Positions 1 to 8,188 are shown, counted from the stretch's first letter. The stretch is 20,358 nucleotides of DNA from Lysobacteraceae bacterium (GCA_003449195.1 DMID01000172.1:1-20358), one strand, 5' to 3'. Notes: generated from the sequence alone by a model not told the origin. Made by a program: numbers and translations.

Positions 1-85
1 CTGGCTGGCCACCGGCGCGTGGGACAAGGGCGAGGCGGCCTCGGCCCGTGCGGCGGCCCTGATCGCCGCGGTCCGCGCCGGCTGA
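1..85 (+). CDS. 3' end of an unidentified protein gene (partial)
   Basis: Only the last 27 codons are present, in the frame starting at base 2 and ending with TGA at 83-85. Almost every codon in this frame ends in G or C, as expected for a real gene in such a GC-rich genome. The visible tail is Ala-rich and probably helical (it contains WLATGAWDKGEAAS and ends LIAAVRAG). This is too short to assign a family. The gene converges on the phoD-like gene, whose stop lies 74 bp further on. The opposite strand is also open over this short stretch, so coding on + is likely but not certain. Confidence 0.5.
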   Translation, partial: WLATGAWDKGEAASARAAALIAAVRAG

Positions 86-102
86 ACCTGGCTGCAGCGG
101 CC

Positions 103-146
103 CATCAGGCCGGCTCATCAGGCCACGCCGCTCCGGCGGCGCGGCC
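103..146. repeat. Short direct repeat and GC-rich hairpin between convergent genes
   Basis: CATCAGGCC occurs at 103-111 and again at 116-124, a 13-bp period. The second copy runs into a hairpin: GGCC (121-124) pairs with GGCC (143-146) and CGCCGC (126-131) with GCGGCG (136-141), with one mismatch and a TCCG loop. It sits between two gene ends and could limit read-through in both directions. No T-run follows on either strand, so it is not a classic intrinsic terminator. Confidence 0.4.
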
Positions 147-158
147 TGTCGTCGAGCA

Positions 159-1748
159 TCACGCCTTCTGCAAGCCGGGCTTGCCGTGCTCGATGGCGAA
201 ACGGGCGAAGGTTTCCTGCCGGGCATCGGGCACCATCACCCGGTCCAGCGTCTTCATGTCGCCGATGCAGGTTTTCCGGTCCACCTCGCACAGCACGTAA
301 CCGCGTTTGTCGGTGGTGGCCTTGAGGTGCGGGCTGTGGGCCAACGTGTTTTGCGCCTGCTCGTCGACGCCCAGGCCATCGGAGCCGGAAGTGATCGAGG
401 TGGCGAGGAACTCGCTGGAGATCACCCCCGAATCGGCATTGTCCTGCACCAAGTCGCTTGCATAGTGGCGGTGCGCATCGCCGCACACGGTGACCACGTT
501 GCCGTAACCCACCTGCCGGATCCGCTCCAGCAAGCGACGCCGGCTGGACAGGTAGCCCGACCACTGGTCGTCCGACGTCTCGATCCTGCCGTTCTTCTCG
601 CGCGCATAGTTGCCCAGCGCCACCTGATGCGCGATCACGTGCCAGCGCGGTGCGGCATCGGCCAGCCCGTCGAACAGCCATTTCTCCTGCGCCGCGCCGA
701 CGATGCTGCGCTGCGCGGATTCCACCAGCGCCCGGTCGTTCATGTCCACCTGCTTGCTGCGGTACTGGCGGGTATCGAGCAGGTGCAGGTCCAGCAGGTT
801 GCCGTAGCGTGCGCGGCGGTACAGCTGCATGTGGCCGTTGTCGGGGAACGCGCTGCGGCGCAGCGGCATGTTCTCGTAATACGCCTGGAAGGCACCGGCA
901 CGGCGCAGCAGGAACAACGGACTGGGCGTGTCGTCCTGGTCCTCGTCGCCGGCCCAGTTGTTGTCCACCTCGTGGTCGTCGAAGGTGACGAACCACGGCG
1001 CGGCGGCATGCGCGGCCTGCAGGTCGGCATCGGTCTTGTACTGCGCATACCGGCGCCGGTAATCGTCCAGCGTGTACAGCTGCGGCCCGGCATGGCGGCG
1101 CAGCGGCGTGAACGGACGGCCGTTCATCTTGCGCTGGCCGGTCGACCCTGCGCCTTCGTAGATGTAATCGCCGTAATGGAACACGAAATCCAGCGGCTCC
1201 TCGGCGATCCGGCGCCAGGCCGTGTAGTGGCCTTCCTCGTAATGCTGGCAGCCGGCCACGGCGAAACGCACCCGGTCCACCGTGGCGCCCGCGGCGGGCA
1301 AGGTGGACGTGCGGCCGATCGCGCTGCTGTAGCCGGCCACGTCGAACCGATACCAGTACGGACGGGCCGGTGCGAGCCCGGCCAGCTCGACGTGCACCGA
1401 ATGGCCCAGCTCCGGATGCGCCAGCGCACTGCCCTCGCGCACGATCTTGCGGAAGCCTTCGTCCTCGGCCAGCGCCCAATTCACCGCGACCGGCTGGGTC
1501 GGCATGCCGCCGCCGAATTCCAGCGGCGCCAGTGCCAGACGCGTCCACAACACGAAGCCGTCGGGCAACGGGTCACCCGAGGCGATGCCCAGCGTGAACG
1601 GCGTGCTGGCAAAGCGCGGCGACTTGAGCAGGTTTCTCGGGTTGAGCGCCACGGCATCGGCGGCCAGCGCATGCGCCGTGCCCATCCACGCGCCCAGCGC
1701 GGAGAGGCCGGCCAGCGAGACGAACTGCCTGCGATTGATCCCTTTCAT
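159..1748 (-). CDS. phoD: PhoD-type alkaline phosphatase/phosphodiesterase, Tat-exported
   Basis: This 529-residue protein is the usual size for the PhoD family of metal-dependent phosphatases and phosphodiesterases. Family members release phosphate from phosphomonoesters and phosphodiesters outside the cytoplasm. The N-terminus NRRQFVSLAGLSALGA is a twin-arginine signal, with cleavage probably near residue 30. It is followed by the PhoD N-terminal domain (about 48-150; FTLGIASGDP at 51-60, FVLWTRL at 65-71). Metal and active-site motifs of the catalytic domain follow: AGCQHYEEGHY (165-175), FHYGDYIYE (190-198), FDDHEVDNNW (256-265) and VCGDAHRHY (421-429). The ATG is preceded by GAGGG, which overlaps the TGA of the upstream receptor gene, so the two genes (10-bp gap) are almost certainly co-transcribed. 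Such receptor-phosphatase pairs fit phosphate scavenging. No PhoB box was recognised. The exact substrate cannot be read from the sequence. Confidence 0.93.
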   Translation of the reverse strand: MKGINRRQFVSLAGLSALGAWMGTAHALAADAVALNPRNLLKSPRFASTPFTLGIASGDPLPDGFVLWTRLALAPLEFGGGMPTQPVAVNWALAEDEGFRKIVREGSALAHPELGHSVHVELAGLAPARPYWYRFDVAGYSSAIGRTSTLPAAGATVDRVRFAVAGCQHYEEGHYTAWRRIAEEPLDFVFHYGDYIYEGAGSTGQRKMNGRPFTPLRRHAGPQLYTLDDYRRRYAQYKTDADLQAAHAAAPWFVTFDDHEVDNNWAGDEDQDDTPSPLFLLRRAGAFQAYYENMPLRRSAFPDNGHMQLYRRARYGNLLDLHLLDTRQYRSKQVDMNDRALVESAQRSIVGAAQEKWLFDGLADAAPRWHVIAHQVALGNYAREKNGRIETSDDQWSGYLSSRRRLLERIRQVGYGNVVTVCGDAHRHYASDLVQDNADSGVISSEFLATSITSGSDGLGVDEQAQNTLAHSPHLKATTDKRGYVLCEVDRKTCIGDMKTLDRVMVPDARQETFARFAIEHGKPGLQKA

Positions 1749-1758
1749 CCCGAAGCCC

Positions 1759-4470
1759 TCAGTTGTAGATCAGGTGCACGTAGAAAAAGCGGCCGTAATC
1801 GTCGATCTCGGTGCGGTACTTGCCTTCCGGACCGGTGCTGTAGGTCGGCTGCGTGTTGAAGATGTTCTTGGCTTCGTACTTGACGGTGAAATGCCGGCCC
1901 ACCCGGTGACTGAAGGCCAGGTTGTAGGTCATGTACGGGTCGTAGTACGAGTCCAGCCACACCGTGTCGCCGAAATCCACCAGCATCCGGCTGCGGTAGT
2001 TGCCCGACAGGCGCAGCTGGGCACGCTGCCACGGCATGCGCCAGATGAGCGAGCCGTTCAAGGACCACTCCGGCTGGTAGAGCAGGCGGTCCAGCCGACG
2101 CGTGCTGCCATCGCTGGTCATGTAATCGGTCTGCCCGTCCAGGCGCGTGGCATTGAAGAACATGTCGAAACGCTGCCGCCCCCATTGCAGGTTGCGGTTG
2201 GCGATGGCCAACTCGATGCCGCGCAGTTTGGACTTGTCCGTGTTCATCGGCTGGGTCACCTTGTAGGTGACGTCGTCCACGTCCGCATACGTGGTCAGCG
2301 TGTAGATGTCGTCCTTGATCTGCTTGTCGAACAGGGCGACCGAGACGATGCCGTTGTTGCCGTTGAAGTACATGTCCCAGCCAAGATCCAGGTTGGTGGA
2401 CTTGCGCGGCTTCAGGCCGGGATTGCCCTGCTTGATCGTGCAATAGCCGTGGCCGTCGTCGCTGTCGCCGCAACTGGTGCTGGAAGCCTGGGCGATGTTG
2501 CTGGGGGTCGGCCGTCCCAGGGTGCGGCTGGCCGAAAAGCGCAGACGCTGGCCGTCGCCGATCTTGAACACGCCATTGAGCGAGGGCAGGAAATTGCTGT
2601 ACCCGCCCGTGGCCTTGCGGAAACCGGCCGTGTAGGTGGTGCCGCCATCATTGCTGAAAGGGCTGTAGGCATCGAAGGAGGCATGGTCGTAACGCACGCC
2701 GCCGACCAGCACCAGCCGGTCCCATGCGTAGTGCAGCGACGCATAGGCATCGGAGACGTCCTCGACGTACTTGTAGTCGCTGGTGTAGTCCGCGTTGGGG
2801 TACGCGGCATCGTTGTTGGCCAGCTTCGGCAGCAGTTCGGAGCTGAATTTTTCGTTGTCGAGCAGCGGGAAACCGCCCACGCTGCCGATCTTGGTGGGGC
2901 CGGCGTACAGGTAGTCGTTGAGTGCTGCGCTGGTCTTGTAATAGGTGAAGTCGATGTCCTGCCAGATGTTCAACCGGCGGTATTCGACACCGGCGGCAAG
3001 GCCGAAACCGCTGGCATCGGCATCGATGTTGCGCGTGAAGTCGAGCCGCACGTTGTCGATCTTCTCCTTGGCCTCGCGCGGAGAGATGTAGGCCTGCGCG
3101 GGATTGAGCTTGTAACTCGAACCCAGCAACAGCGCGGGGTTGGAGATGCCGACCGCATTGGGGAAACCGTGGTCGTCGTTGGCGTAATCGACGTACAGGT
3201 TGCTCGGATAGGCACGCACGCCCCAGTACGTCTGGGTGTTGTCGAAGGTTTCCTCGGTGTGGCCGGCACGGAGCACGAGCCTGGACAAGTCATCCACATC
3301 CCAGGCGAAATTGGCGATGGCGCCGCGGTTGCTGCGGTCCCAGCGGTCGTGGCGATTCTTGATGTAGATGCTGTTGATCTGGGTGGTGCCGGAATCCTCG
3401 GTCTGGTCGCGCAGGGCGAACTTGGCGTTGGAATACAGGTCGGTCTTGTTCATCGTCGAGTTTTCGTAGAACCGGTACCCGTACATCAGCAACGAGGCGT
3501 AGAAAGGCGCATCCGACGGCTTCCACTCCAGCTTCACCGAACCGCCGAAGTTAGTGATGTAGTTGGTGTAGGTGCCGGTGCTGAAATTGCCCGGTGCGCG
3601 CAGGCCGTTCCAGCCGGCCAGATCGGTCGGCGCGGTGCCGCCGTCGGTGAGATATTTGCCGTTGTCGTCGAAATAGTAGTTCGACTCCACCCAGCGCTTG
3701 ACGCTGTTGCGCGAGCGCTGCTCGTAGCGCGCCACCGCGACGATGCCGAACTGGTCGTCCGCGCCGAACCGGTCGGAGAACACCAGCTTTGCGCTCTTGC
3801 CGAAATGGCCCAGCGTCTTGTGGTTGCCGCCCGCGCTCCTGTCCACGTCGGTGGATGCGGTGGAATAGATGCCGGCCGCATCGGCGAACACGTAGCGGCC
3901 GGCACGATCGAACGCGCTGCGGCTGATGATGTCAATCACGCCGCCGATGGCATCGGGCGCCTGCTCCGCGCTGAAGGTCTTGTAGATGTCGGTGCGGGTA
4001 CCGATGTCGCTGGGAATCAGCTGCAGGTTGTTCATGCGTTCGCCCGAACCGCTGCCGCCCACGCTGGCAATGGCGATGCCGTCGATGGTGGTGAAATTCA
4101 GGTTCGGCTGGATGCCGCGGATGGTGACGTAGCGCGGCTCGCCGGCATCTTCCACCGCGCTGATGCCGGGGGCGGACATCAAGCTTTCCGCCAGCGTCTC
4201 GTCGCCGTAGCTGTCCATTTCATCGTAGATCACCGAATCCTTGATGACCGGCGAATGCTTCTTCTGCTCGATGACTTCGTGCGCGGCCGTCACCTTCACC
4301 GCGTCGAGCGTGCTGGCGGCGGGAGCCGGGCTTTTTTCCGCATCCACGTCTCCGGCAGGCGGCTCGACGGCGAAGGCGGCCGCCGGGGCGGCAAGCCCCG
4401 CGCAGAACACGGAAGCCGCAAGGGCTTGGCGGATACAGGAACTCAGGGCACGGCGAGGGATCGCAATCAT
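1759..4470 (-). CDS. TonB-dependent outer-membrane receptor (paired with PhoD)
   Basis: This 903-residue protein has an N-terminal Sec-type signal (about 1-35) and a TonB-box-like LDAVKVTA (about 55-62). A plug domain follows (about 75-190, with VTIRGIQPNLNFTTIDG and DIYKTFSAEQAPDAIGGVIDI), then a long beta-barrel rich in Tyr, Asn and Asp strands. The style is that of the Xanthomonas/Caulobacter TonB receptor subfamily, which imports scarce ligands across the outer membrane using the TonB-ExbBD system. It is the first gene of a unit with the phosphatase gene, whose start lies 10 bp past its stop, so a phosphate-containing ligand is a fair guess. The ATG at 4470 is the first Met before a good signal peptide but has a poor ribosome-binding site. 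The protein ends in Asn (HLIYN), whereas most outer-membrane barrels end in Phe or another aromatic residue. Confidence 0.9.
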   Translation of the reverse strand: MIAIPRRALSSCIRQALAASVFCAGLAAPAAAFAVEPPAGDVDAEKSPAPAASTLDAVKVTAAHEVIEQKKHSPVIKDSVIYDEMDSYGDETLAESLMSAPGISAVEDAGEPRYVTIRGIQPNLNFTTIDGIAIASVGGSGSGERMNNLQLIPSDIGTRTDIYKTFSAEQAPDAIGGVIDIISRSAFDRAGRYVFADAAGIYSTASTDVDRSAGGNHKTLGHFGKSAKLVFSDRFGADDQFGIVAVARYEQRSRNSVKRWVESNYYFDDNGKYLTDGGTAPTDLAGWNGLRAPGNFSTGTYTNYITNFGGSVKLEWKPSDAPFYASLLMYGYRFYENSTMNKTDLYSNAKFALRDQTEDSGTTQINSIYIKNRHDRWDRSNRGAIANFAWDVDDLSRLVLRAGHTEETFDNTQTYWGVRAYPSNLYVDYANDDHGFPNAVGISNPALLLGSSYKLNPAQAYISPREAKEKIDNVRLDFTRNIDADASGFGLAAGVEYRRLNIWQDIDFTYYKTSAALNDYLYAGPTKIGSVGGFPLLDNEKFSSELLPKLANNDAAYPNADYTSDYKYVEDVSDAYASLHYAWDRLVLVGGVRYDHASFDAYSPFSNDGGTTYTAGFRKATGGYSNFLPSLNGVFKIGDGQRLRFSASRTLGRPTPSNIAQASSTSCGDSDDGHGYCTIKQGNPGLKPRKSTNLDLGWDMYFNGNNGIVSVALFDKQIKDDIYTLTTYADVDDVTYKVTQPMNTDKSKLRGIELAIANRNLQWGRQRFDMFFNATRLDGQTDYMTSDGSTRRLDRLLYQPEWSLNGSLIWRMPWQRAQLRLSGNYRSRMLVDFGDTVWLDSYYDPYMTYNLAFSHRVGRHFTVKYEAKNIFNTQPTYSTGPEGKYRTEIDDYGRFFYVHLIYN

Positions 4471-4550
4471 CTGGCGGCGGTCGGCATCAGGGTGGGGCCG
4501 CCATGGTGGGAAGCGATTGCTACTTCCCGGTTACAAAACCGTCGTCAATT

Positions 4551-4597
4551 ATTCCAAGTATTCCATTGAAACACGCAATGGAATGAATAATTCCATT
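4551..4597 (-). promoter_or_regulatory. Repeated ATTCCATT elements upstream of the TonB receptor
   Basis: ATTCCATT occurs at 4560-4567 and 4590-4597, its inverse AATGGAAT at 4577-4584, and a half-match ATTCCAAG at 4551-4558. These form two overlapping dyads (ATTCCATT-N9-AATGGAAT and AATGGAAT-N5-ATTCCATT). On the - strand the array ends just before TTGACG (4549-4544), a plausible -35 hexamer. No convincing -10 was found at the right spacing. The placement suits an activator or repressor site for the receptor-phosphatase unit. The motif does not resemble a PhoB box (CTGTCAT-type). Confidence 0.45.
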
Positions 4598-4598
4598 C

Positions 4599-4622
4599 AA
4601 AAACAGCAAGTTGAACACTTGC
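4599..4622 (-). terminator. Intrinsic terminator after the multidomain glycosidase gene
   Basis: On the - strand, starting 9 nt after the stop codon, GCAAGT (4622-4617), loop GTTCA and ACTTGC (4611-4606) form a perfect 6-bp stem. TG and five T residues (4603-4599) follow. This is a standard Rho-independent terminator. It ends the sugar-locus transcript and separates it from the receptor-phosphatase unit. Confidence 0.8.
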
Positions 4623-4631
4623 GCGAGCACG

Positions 4632-7600
4632 TCACAGCGAAGCATCCACGAGGTCGATCTCGACCCTTGCCGGAGCATGCAGGCGCAGTTCGCCGGCCTG
4701 CCAGACGGCGCTGCGGCCGTCGACCCGCACCGGCCCCGGGCGCCCTGCGTACGGCCACGACAGCACCACCCCGCCCGGTGCGTGCAGCGCATCGCCGGCA
4801 ACCTCCAGCCGCAACACGCCCCCGTCGCGGCGCAACGAATACGACAGGCGCCCGTACGGCGTGCGCAAGCCATCCACGGCAATGCCCTGCCCGTCCAGCC
4901 AATCCACCGGGATGCCCGCAGCCAGCACCAGGCTGCCATCGCCGGCACGCTCGTAGGCGAACATGTCCAGGGCCGAACGCACGAAATCCGAAGCCACCCA
5001 CGCATGCGGCAGATCGCCGACGAAGAACGGCTTGCGCGGCGTGTGCGACACCACTTCGGCCCACTGGTTCCAGCCCTGCGGCTGGCGGTCTTGGAAGAAA
5101 AAGCGCACGGCCTGGTCCGCGCGCCCGCGCCAGCCAAGCCGGACGAACGCGGCCACGTTTCGCCACTCGTAGGGCGTGTAGTCCTTCCATTCGCGCTGGC
5201 CGTCGCGGCGCTGCACGAACTCGCGCCAATAGCGCTGGAACGTGCCGTCCAGCTGCGCCGCGGGCAGCCAGCCCTGCGCATTGCCAGGCGCCAATGCGAT
5301 GGTGGTCGAGGTCGGGTCGAAGTCGCCGAGCTCGGCCGAGCCGGGCAGGTAATCGAGGCCGTGCGTGGCCACCGCCGAACGCAGCGAGGCCTCCAGATCG
5401 GCGCGGAACTGGTCGCGCGCGGCCACCATCGCCTTTTCGTCTTCGTTTTTGCCGAGCATGCCCGCCACGGCTACGGCATCGTCGTAACCGCGCAGCGCCC
5501 AGAAATCGTCCCAGTAGGCATGCATCGGCTTGGCCGAATAGCCCTCGTGGCTGATCGACGCCGGCATCATCCCGTAGAAGGCCGGGTTGCGCGCGCGGTT
5601 GGCTTCGGTGCGCTCGCTGGCGCGCAGCACTTCCATGTAATCGAAGGCGCCACGCACATGCGGCCACATCGACGTCACGAACGGCATGTCGCCGGTGTAC
5701 CGCGCGTACTCGGCAATGTTGAAGATCAGCTCGCCGTGGCTGTCGTTCTCCGGTACCGGGTCGCTGCCGCGCGCATCCACGCAGCACGGCACCTTGCCGC
5801 TGGCGAACTGGTACGGCGCGTACCACTGCACGAAATCGCGCACCACGTCCTCGCGCCCGAGCCGCAGCAGGCCTTCGGAAATCATCGCGCCATCACGGAC
5901 CCAGCTGCGCGCATACGAGCGCGTGCCCGGCTGCAGACGCGGACCGATGCGCGAAATCAGCATGTGCGCGGTGGCCGTGCGCAGCGTGTCCACCAATGCT
6001 TGACCCTGCGCCGGCACCCGGAAATGCACGCGGTCCAGCGCATCGCGCCAACGCGCCGCCGTGGCTTCCTGCCGGTCTTGCAACAGCGCGATGCCGGGGA
6101 ACGGCTCGCGCCACTCCGGCAACGCGCCGCTCAGCGCGCTGGTCCAGCCGATCTCGCGCGATTGGCCCGGTGCCAGCGTGATCCGGTACAACCATGCGCC
6201 TGATGCCAGCCCCTGTGCATCGTCGGCTTGCGAGCTTGCATCGGTGCCGGACACCCGGCCTGCCGCCAATCTTGCCGCGATCTCGCCGGCGTCGAACGAA
6301 GAGGCCATCAGCGCATCGGGCATTTGCAACAGGCGCAGCTGCCGTGGCGGCACATCGCCCTCGCCCGCCTCCACGCGCCCGCCGGAGCGGTCCAGCGCCA
6401 GATGCCGGATGGGGCTCCAGCCGCCGGGCGTGTTGAGGAACTGGGTCGGCGGATTGACCTGCCAGGGCCGCACCGCCAGCGCCAGCACGAAGCTGCGCGG
6501 CACGCGGCCGGTGTTGCTCAGCCGGTAGCGCGTCCACAACTGCGAATGCGCGGCATCGCCGGAGGCAAAGGCGGTGATGTCCAGCGCGAAGTCCGCATGC
6601 GTCCAATGCACGCTCGGCATGGGCAGGTAACCGTCCTGCAGGGACTGCGTGGCCTTCACATCGGCCCAGCCCAGGGTCTTGCCATCCACCTGCACGAAGG
6701 GCTCGATGCTGAACCCACCCTTGGCGACCTCGACGGCGCCGTCCTCGCCGATCAACCCTTGGCCCAGGCCGCCATCCACGCCAACCAGCGTCCAGTACGG
6801 CTGCTCGCCGCTGAATCCGCGCGGGAAACGCCCGCGCGGCGAATCCTGGGCTACCGAAGCGATGAAATCATTCGGCGTGGCGGCAAAAGCCAGTGGTTCG
6901 ATACGCGCGCTTGCCAGCGCGAAACCGGACGAAGGCCCATCGAGCAGGCGCAAGCGGACATGGCGCGCCTCCGATTCCGGCAAGGCAATCCAGTCCCGGC
7001 CACCATCGCCATCGACCACCGCGCGCACGCTGCGCCAGGTTCTGCCGTCATCGGACAATGCGACGTCATAGCGCGAAGCAAACCTCGCCCCCCATTGCAG
7101 GGTCAGCCCGCCGAACTCGCGCCGCTTGCCCAGGTCGAGCGTCAACTCCGGTGGAGATTGCGCATCGAATGTACCGGTCCACGCGCTTGCCGGGTTTCCG
7201 TCGGTGACATTCGCCGCCTCACGGGGTGACTGCGTGGCACTGGCCGTGGCATGCAGCGGCGAATCGTCCTCGGCAGGCAGGGGCTCAAGACGCAGATCGT
7301 CGAAGCAGACCGAACCCTTGCCGCCCACCTGGCTGTAGATGGTGAATTCGATCTTCTCGCTGTGGCGCAGCGTCTTGTCCGGGTCCGGCCCCCAGGCCTT
7401 GTCGATCTGGCGGCGCTTGTAGGCCACCTCGCTCCACTCCTGCGGAAAGACCTGATGCGGCCGGTTGACCCACCACACGTTGTCGCCGCTGGCGTCGATC
7501 AGCTTGAACTGCAGGTCGTTGCGCGGCGAGTCCCCGCGCAGGTCGAACACGAACCGGTAGTTGTCCGGATAATCCAGCGGCAGCTTGCGTTGCAATCCGG

Positions 7601-7802
7601 CGTGGCCGGACACGCCGTTGAAGTCGTAATCCAGACACAAGGCCTTGCCGCCGTCGCGCCCCTGCACGACACGCAGGCTGGCCCCGACCTGGTCGGATGT
7701 CACCACCGTCCATGCCGACGGGTCGTCTAACCCGTCAAGCACACGGGCAGACGCGGGCAGCGCGGCGGCAAGCAGGCTGGTCATCAGCAGCACTCGGATC
7801 AT
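4632..7802 (-). CDS. Secreted multidomain glycoside hydrolase-like protein: CIA30/CBM-like + F5/8 type C + (alpha/alpha)6 domain
   Basis: The protein has 1056 residues. ATG 7802 was chosen because AGGT lies 5 nt upstream and a signal peptide (MIRVLLMTSLLAAALPASA) follows at once; an in-frame start 33 bp earlier is less likely. Domains in order: a beta-sandwich resembling CIA30/carbohydrate-binding modules (about 21-176); an F5/8 type C (discoidin) sugar-binding domain (about 182-304); a large beta-sandwich (about 312-560); an (alpha/alpha)6 catalytic domain like that of debranching enzymes and COG3408 proteins (about 600-955); and a C-terminal beta domain (about 958-1056). Candidate acidic catalytic residues are Asp637 in SWVRDGAM, Glu691 in ENDSHGEL, Asp765/Asp766 in YWDDFW, and Glu916 in WNQWAEVV. 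It probably cuts an oligosaccharide in the periplasm, or at the cell surface if exported. The substrate is not known. It lies at the distal end of the GH144-ABC transporter gene set and is followed by a terminator. The glycosidase call is well supported; bond specificity is not. Confidence 0.8.
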   Translation of the reverse strand: MIRVLLMTSLLAAALPASARVLDGLDDPSAWTVVTSDQVGASLRVVQGRDGGKALCLDYDFNGVSGHAGLQRKLPLDYPDNYRFVFDLRGDSPRNDLQFKLIDASGDNVWWVNRPHQVFPQEWSEVAYKRRQIDKAWGPDPDKTLRHSEKIEFTIYSQVGGKGSVCFDDLRLEPLPAEDDSPLHATASATQSPREAANVTDGNPASAWTGTFDAQSPPELTLDLGKRREFGGLTLQWGARFASRYDVALSDDGRTWRSVRAVVDGDGGRDWIALPESEARHVRLRLLDGPSSGFALASARIEPLAFAATPNDFIASVAQDSPRGRFPRGFSGEQPYWTLVGVDGGLGQGLIGEDGAVEVAKGGFSIEPFVQVDGKTLGWADVKATQSLQDGYLPMPSVHWTHADFALDITAFASGDAAHSQLWTRYRLSNTGRVPRSFVLALAVRPWQVNPPTQFLNTPGGWSPIRHLALDRSGGRVEAGEGDVPPRQLRLLQMPDALMASSFDAGEIAARLAAGRVSGTDASSQADDAQGLASGAWLYRITLAPGQSREIGWTSALSGALPEWREPFPGIALLQDRQEATAARWRDALDRVHFRVPAQGQALVDTLRTATAHMLISRIGPRLQPGTRSYARSWVRDGAMISEGLLRLGREDVVRDFVQWYAPYQFASGKVPCCVDARGSDPVPENDSHGELIFNIAEYARYTGDMPFVTSMWPHVRGAFDYMEVLRASERTEANRARNPAFYGMMPASISHEGYSAKPMHAYWDDFWALRGYDDAVAVAGMLGKNEDEKAMVAARDQFRADLEASLRSAVATHGLDYLPGSAELGDFDPTSTTIALAPGNAQGWLPAAQLDGTFQRYWREFVQRRDGQREWKDYTPYEWRNVAAFVRLGWRGRADQAVRFFFQDRQPQGWNQWAEVVSHTPRKPFFVGDLPHAWVASDFVRSALDMFAYERAGDGSLVLAAGIPVDWLDGQGIAVDGLRTPYGRLSYSLRRDGGVLRLEVAGDALHAPGGVVLSWPYAGRPGPVRVDGRSAVWQAGELRLHAPARVEIDLVDASL

Positions 7803-8188
7803 CGTGTACCTGTCGTTCGAGGTGGTGGCCGGCACGATTCACTGTACCGCTGCCGTTGCGGTGCGACGTGCAGGCCTCGAATGCCTTGGCCCGGCCGCCT
7901 GTACGCGGCACGTGAAGATGTGCAAGGCAAACGCCCGCAAGCTTCGGCCCTTGGCAAGGATGTCGCCTCCCTCCAAGGCGTCACGCTCCTGCCTCGGAGC
8001 CTTGGCCGAGCCCGTCATTTCAAGGACAACATGGCGAGGTCATTGCGCGAAATCGCCTTGTTTTGACCGGAAATCTTGCGGGCCGTCCATGGCCTCACAC
8101 TTCGATTTCCGGACAGTCAGACTTGGCCTTTTGCAACCGTGGCCAATACCTGCCGGGGCCTGCTGCCAGCCGCTCGCGGCGTACAGGC
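7803..8188. other. 386-bp non-coding stretch with nested inverted repeats inside the sugar locus
   Basis: No convincing gene is present on either strand; short open frames here lack family features. It contains several inverted repeats. CCAAG (7973-7977) pairs with CTTGG (8001-8005), enclosing GCTCC/GGAGC (7985-7989/7996-8000). CCGGAAATC (8067-8075) pairs with GATTTCCGG (8104-8112), enclosing two GGCC blocks. TTGGCC (8123-8128) pairs with GGCCAA (8141-8146). None is followed by a T-run. The stretch may hold the promoter of the 1056-residue enzyme gene, a processed or stabilising mRNA structure, or a remnant of an intergenic repeat family. Confidence 0.5.

Noticed and set aside
186..1859. 557-codon open frame on the + strand opposite phoD
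   Set aside because: It shows no family motifs, and the - strand encodes an intact PhoD with a Tat signal and metal-site motifs.
4520..4549. Full sigma70-type promoter for the TonB receptor starting with TTGACG
   Set aside because: The -35-like hexamer is good, but the sequence at 16-18 bp spacing (GAAGTA, AAGTAG, AGTAGC) does not resemble a -10 element.
1447..4569. Very long open frame (1040 codons) on the + strand opposite the TonB receptor and phosphatase genes
   Set aside because: It mirrors the - strand genes, as is common in GC-rich DNA. Its product is a Val/Gly/His-rich string with no recognisable domain, while the - strand frame gives a clear receptor.
7881..8066. Possible 61-residue + strand gene in the 386-bp gap
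   Set aside because: It has no good ribosome-binding site or recognisable family and coincides with inverted repeats, so non-coding structure is more likely.
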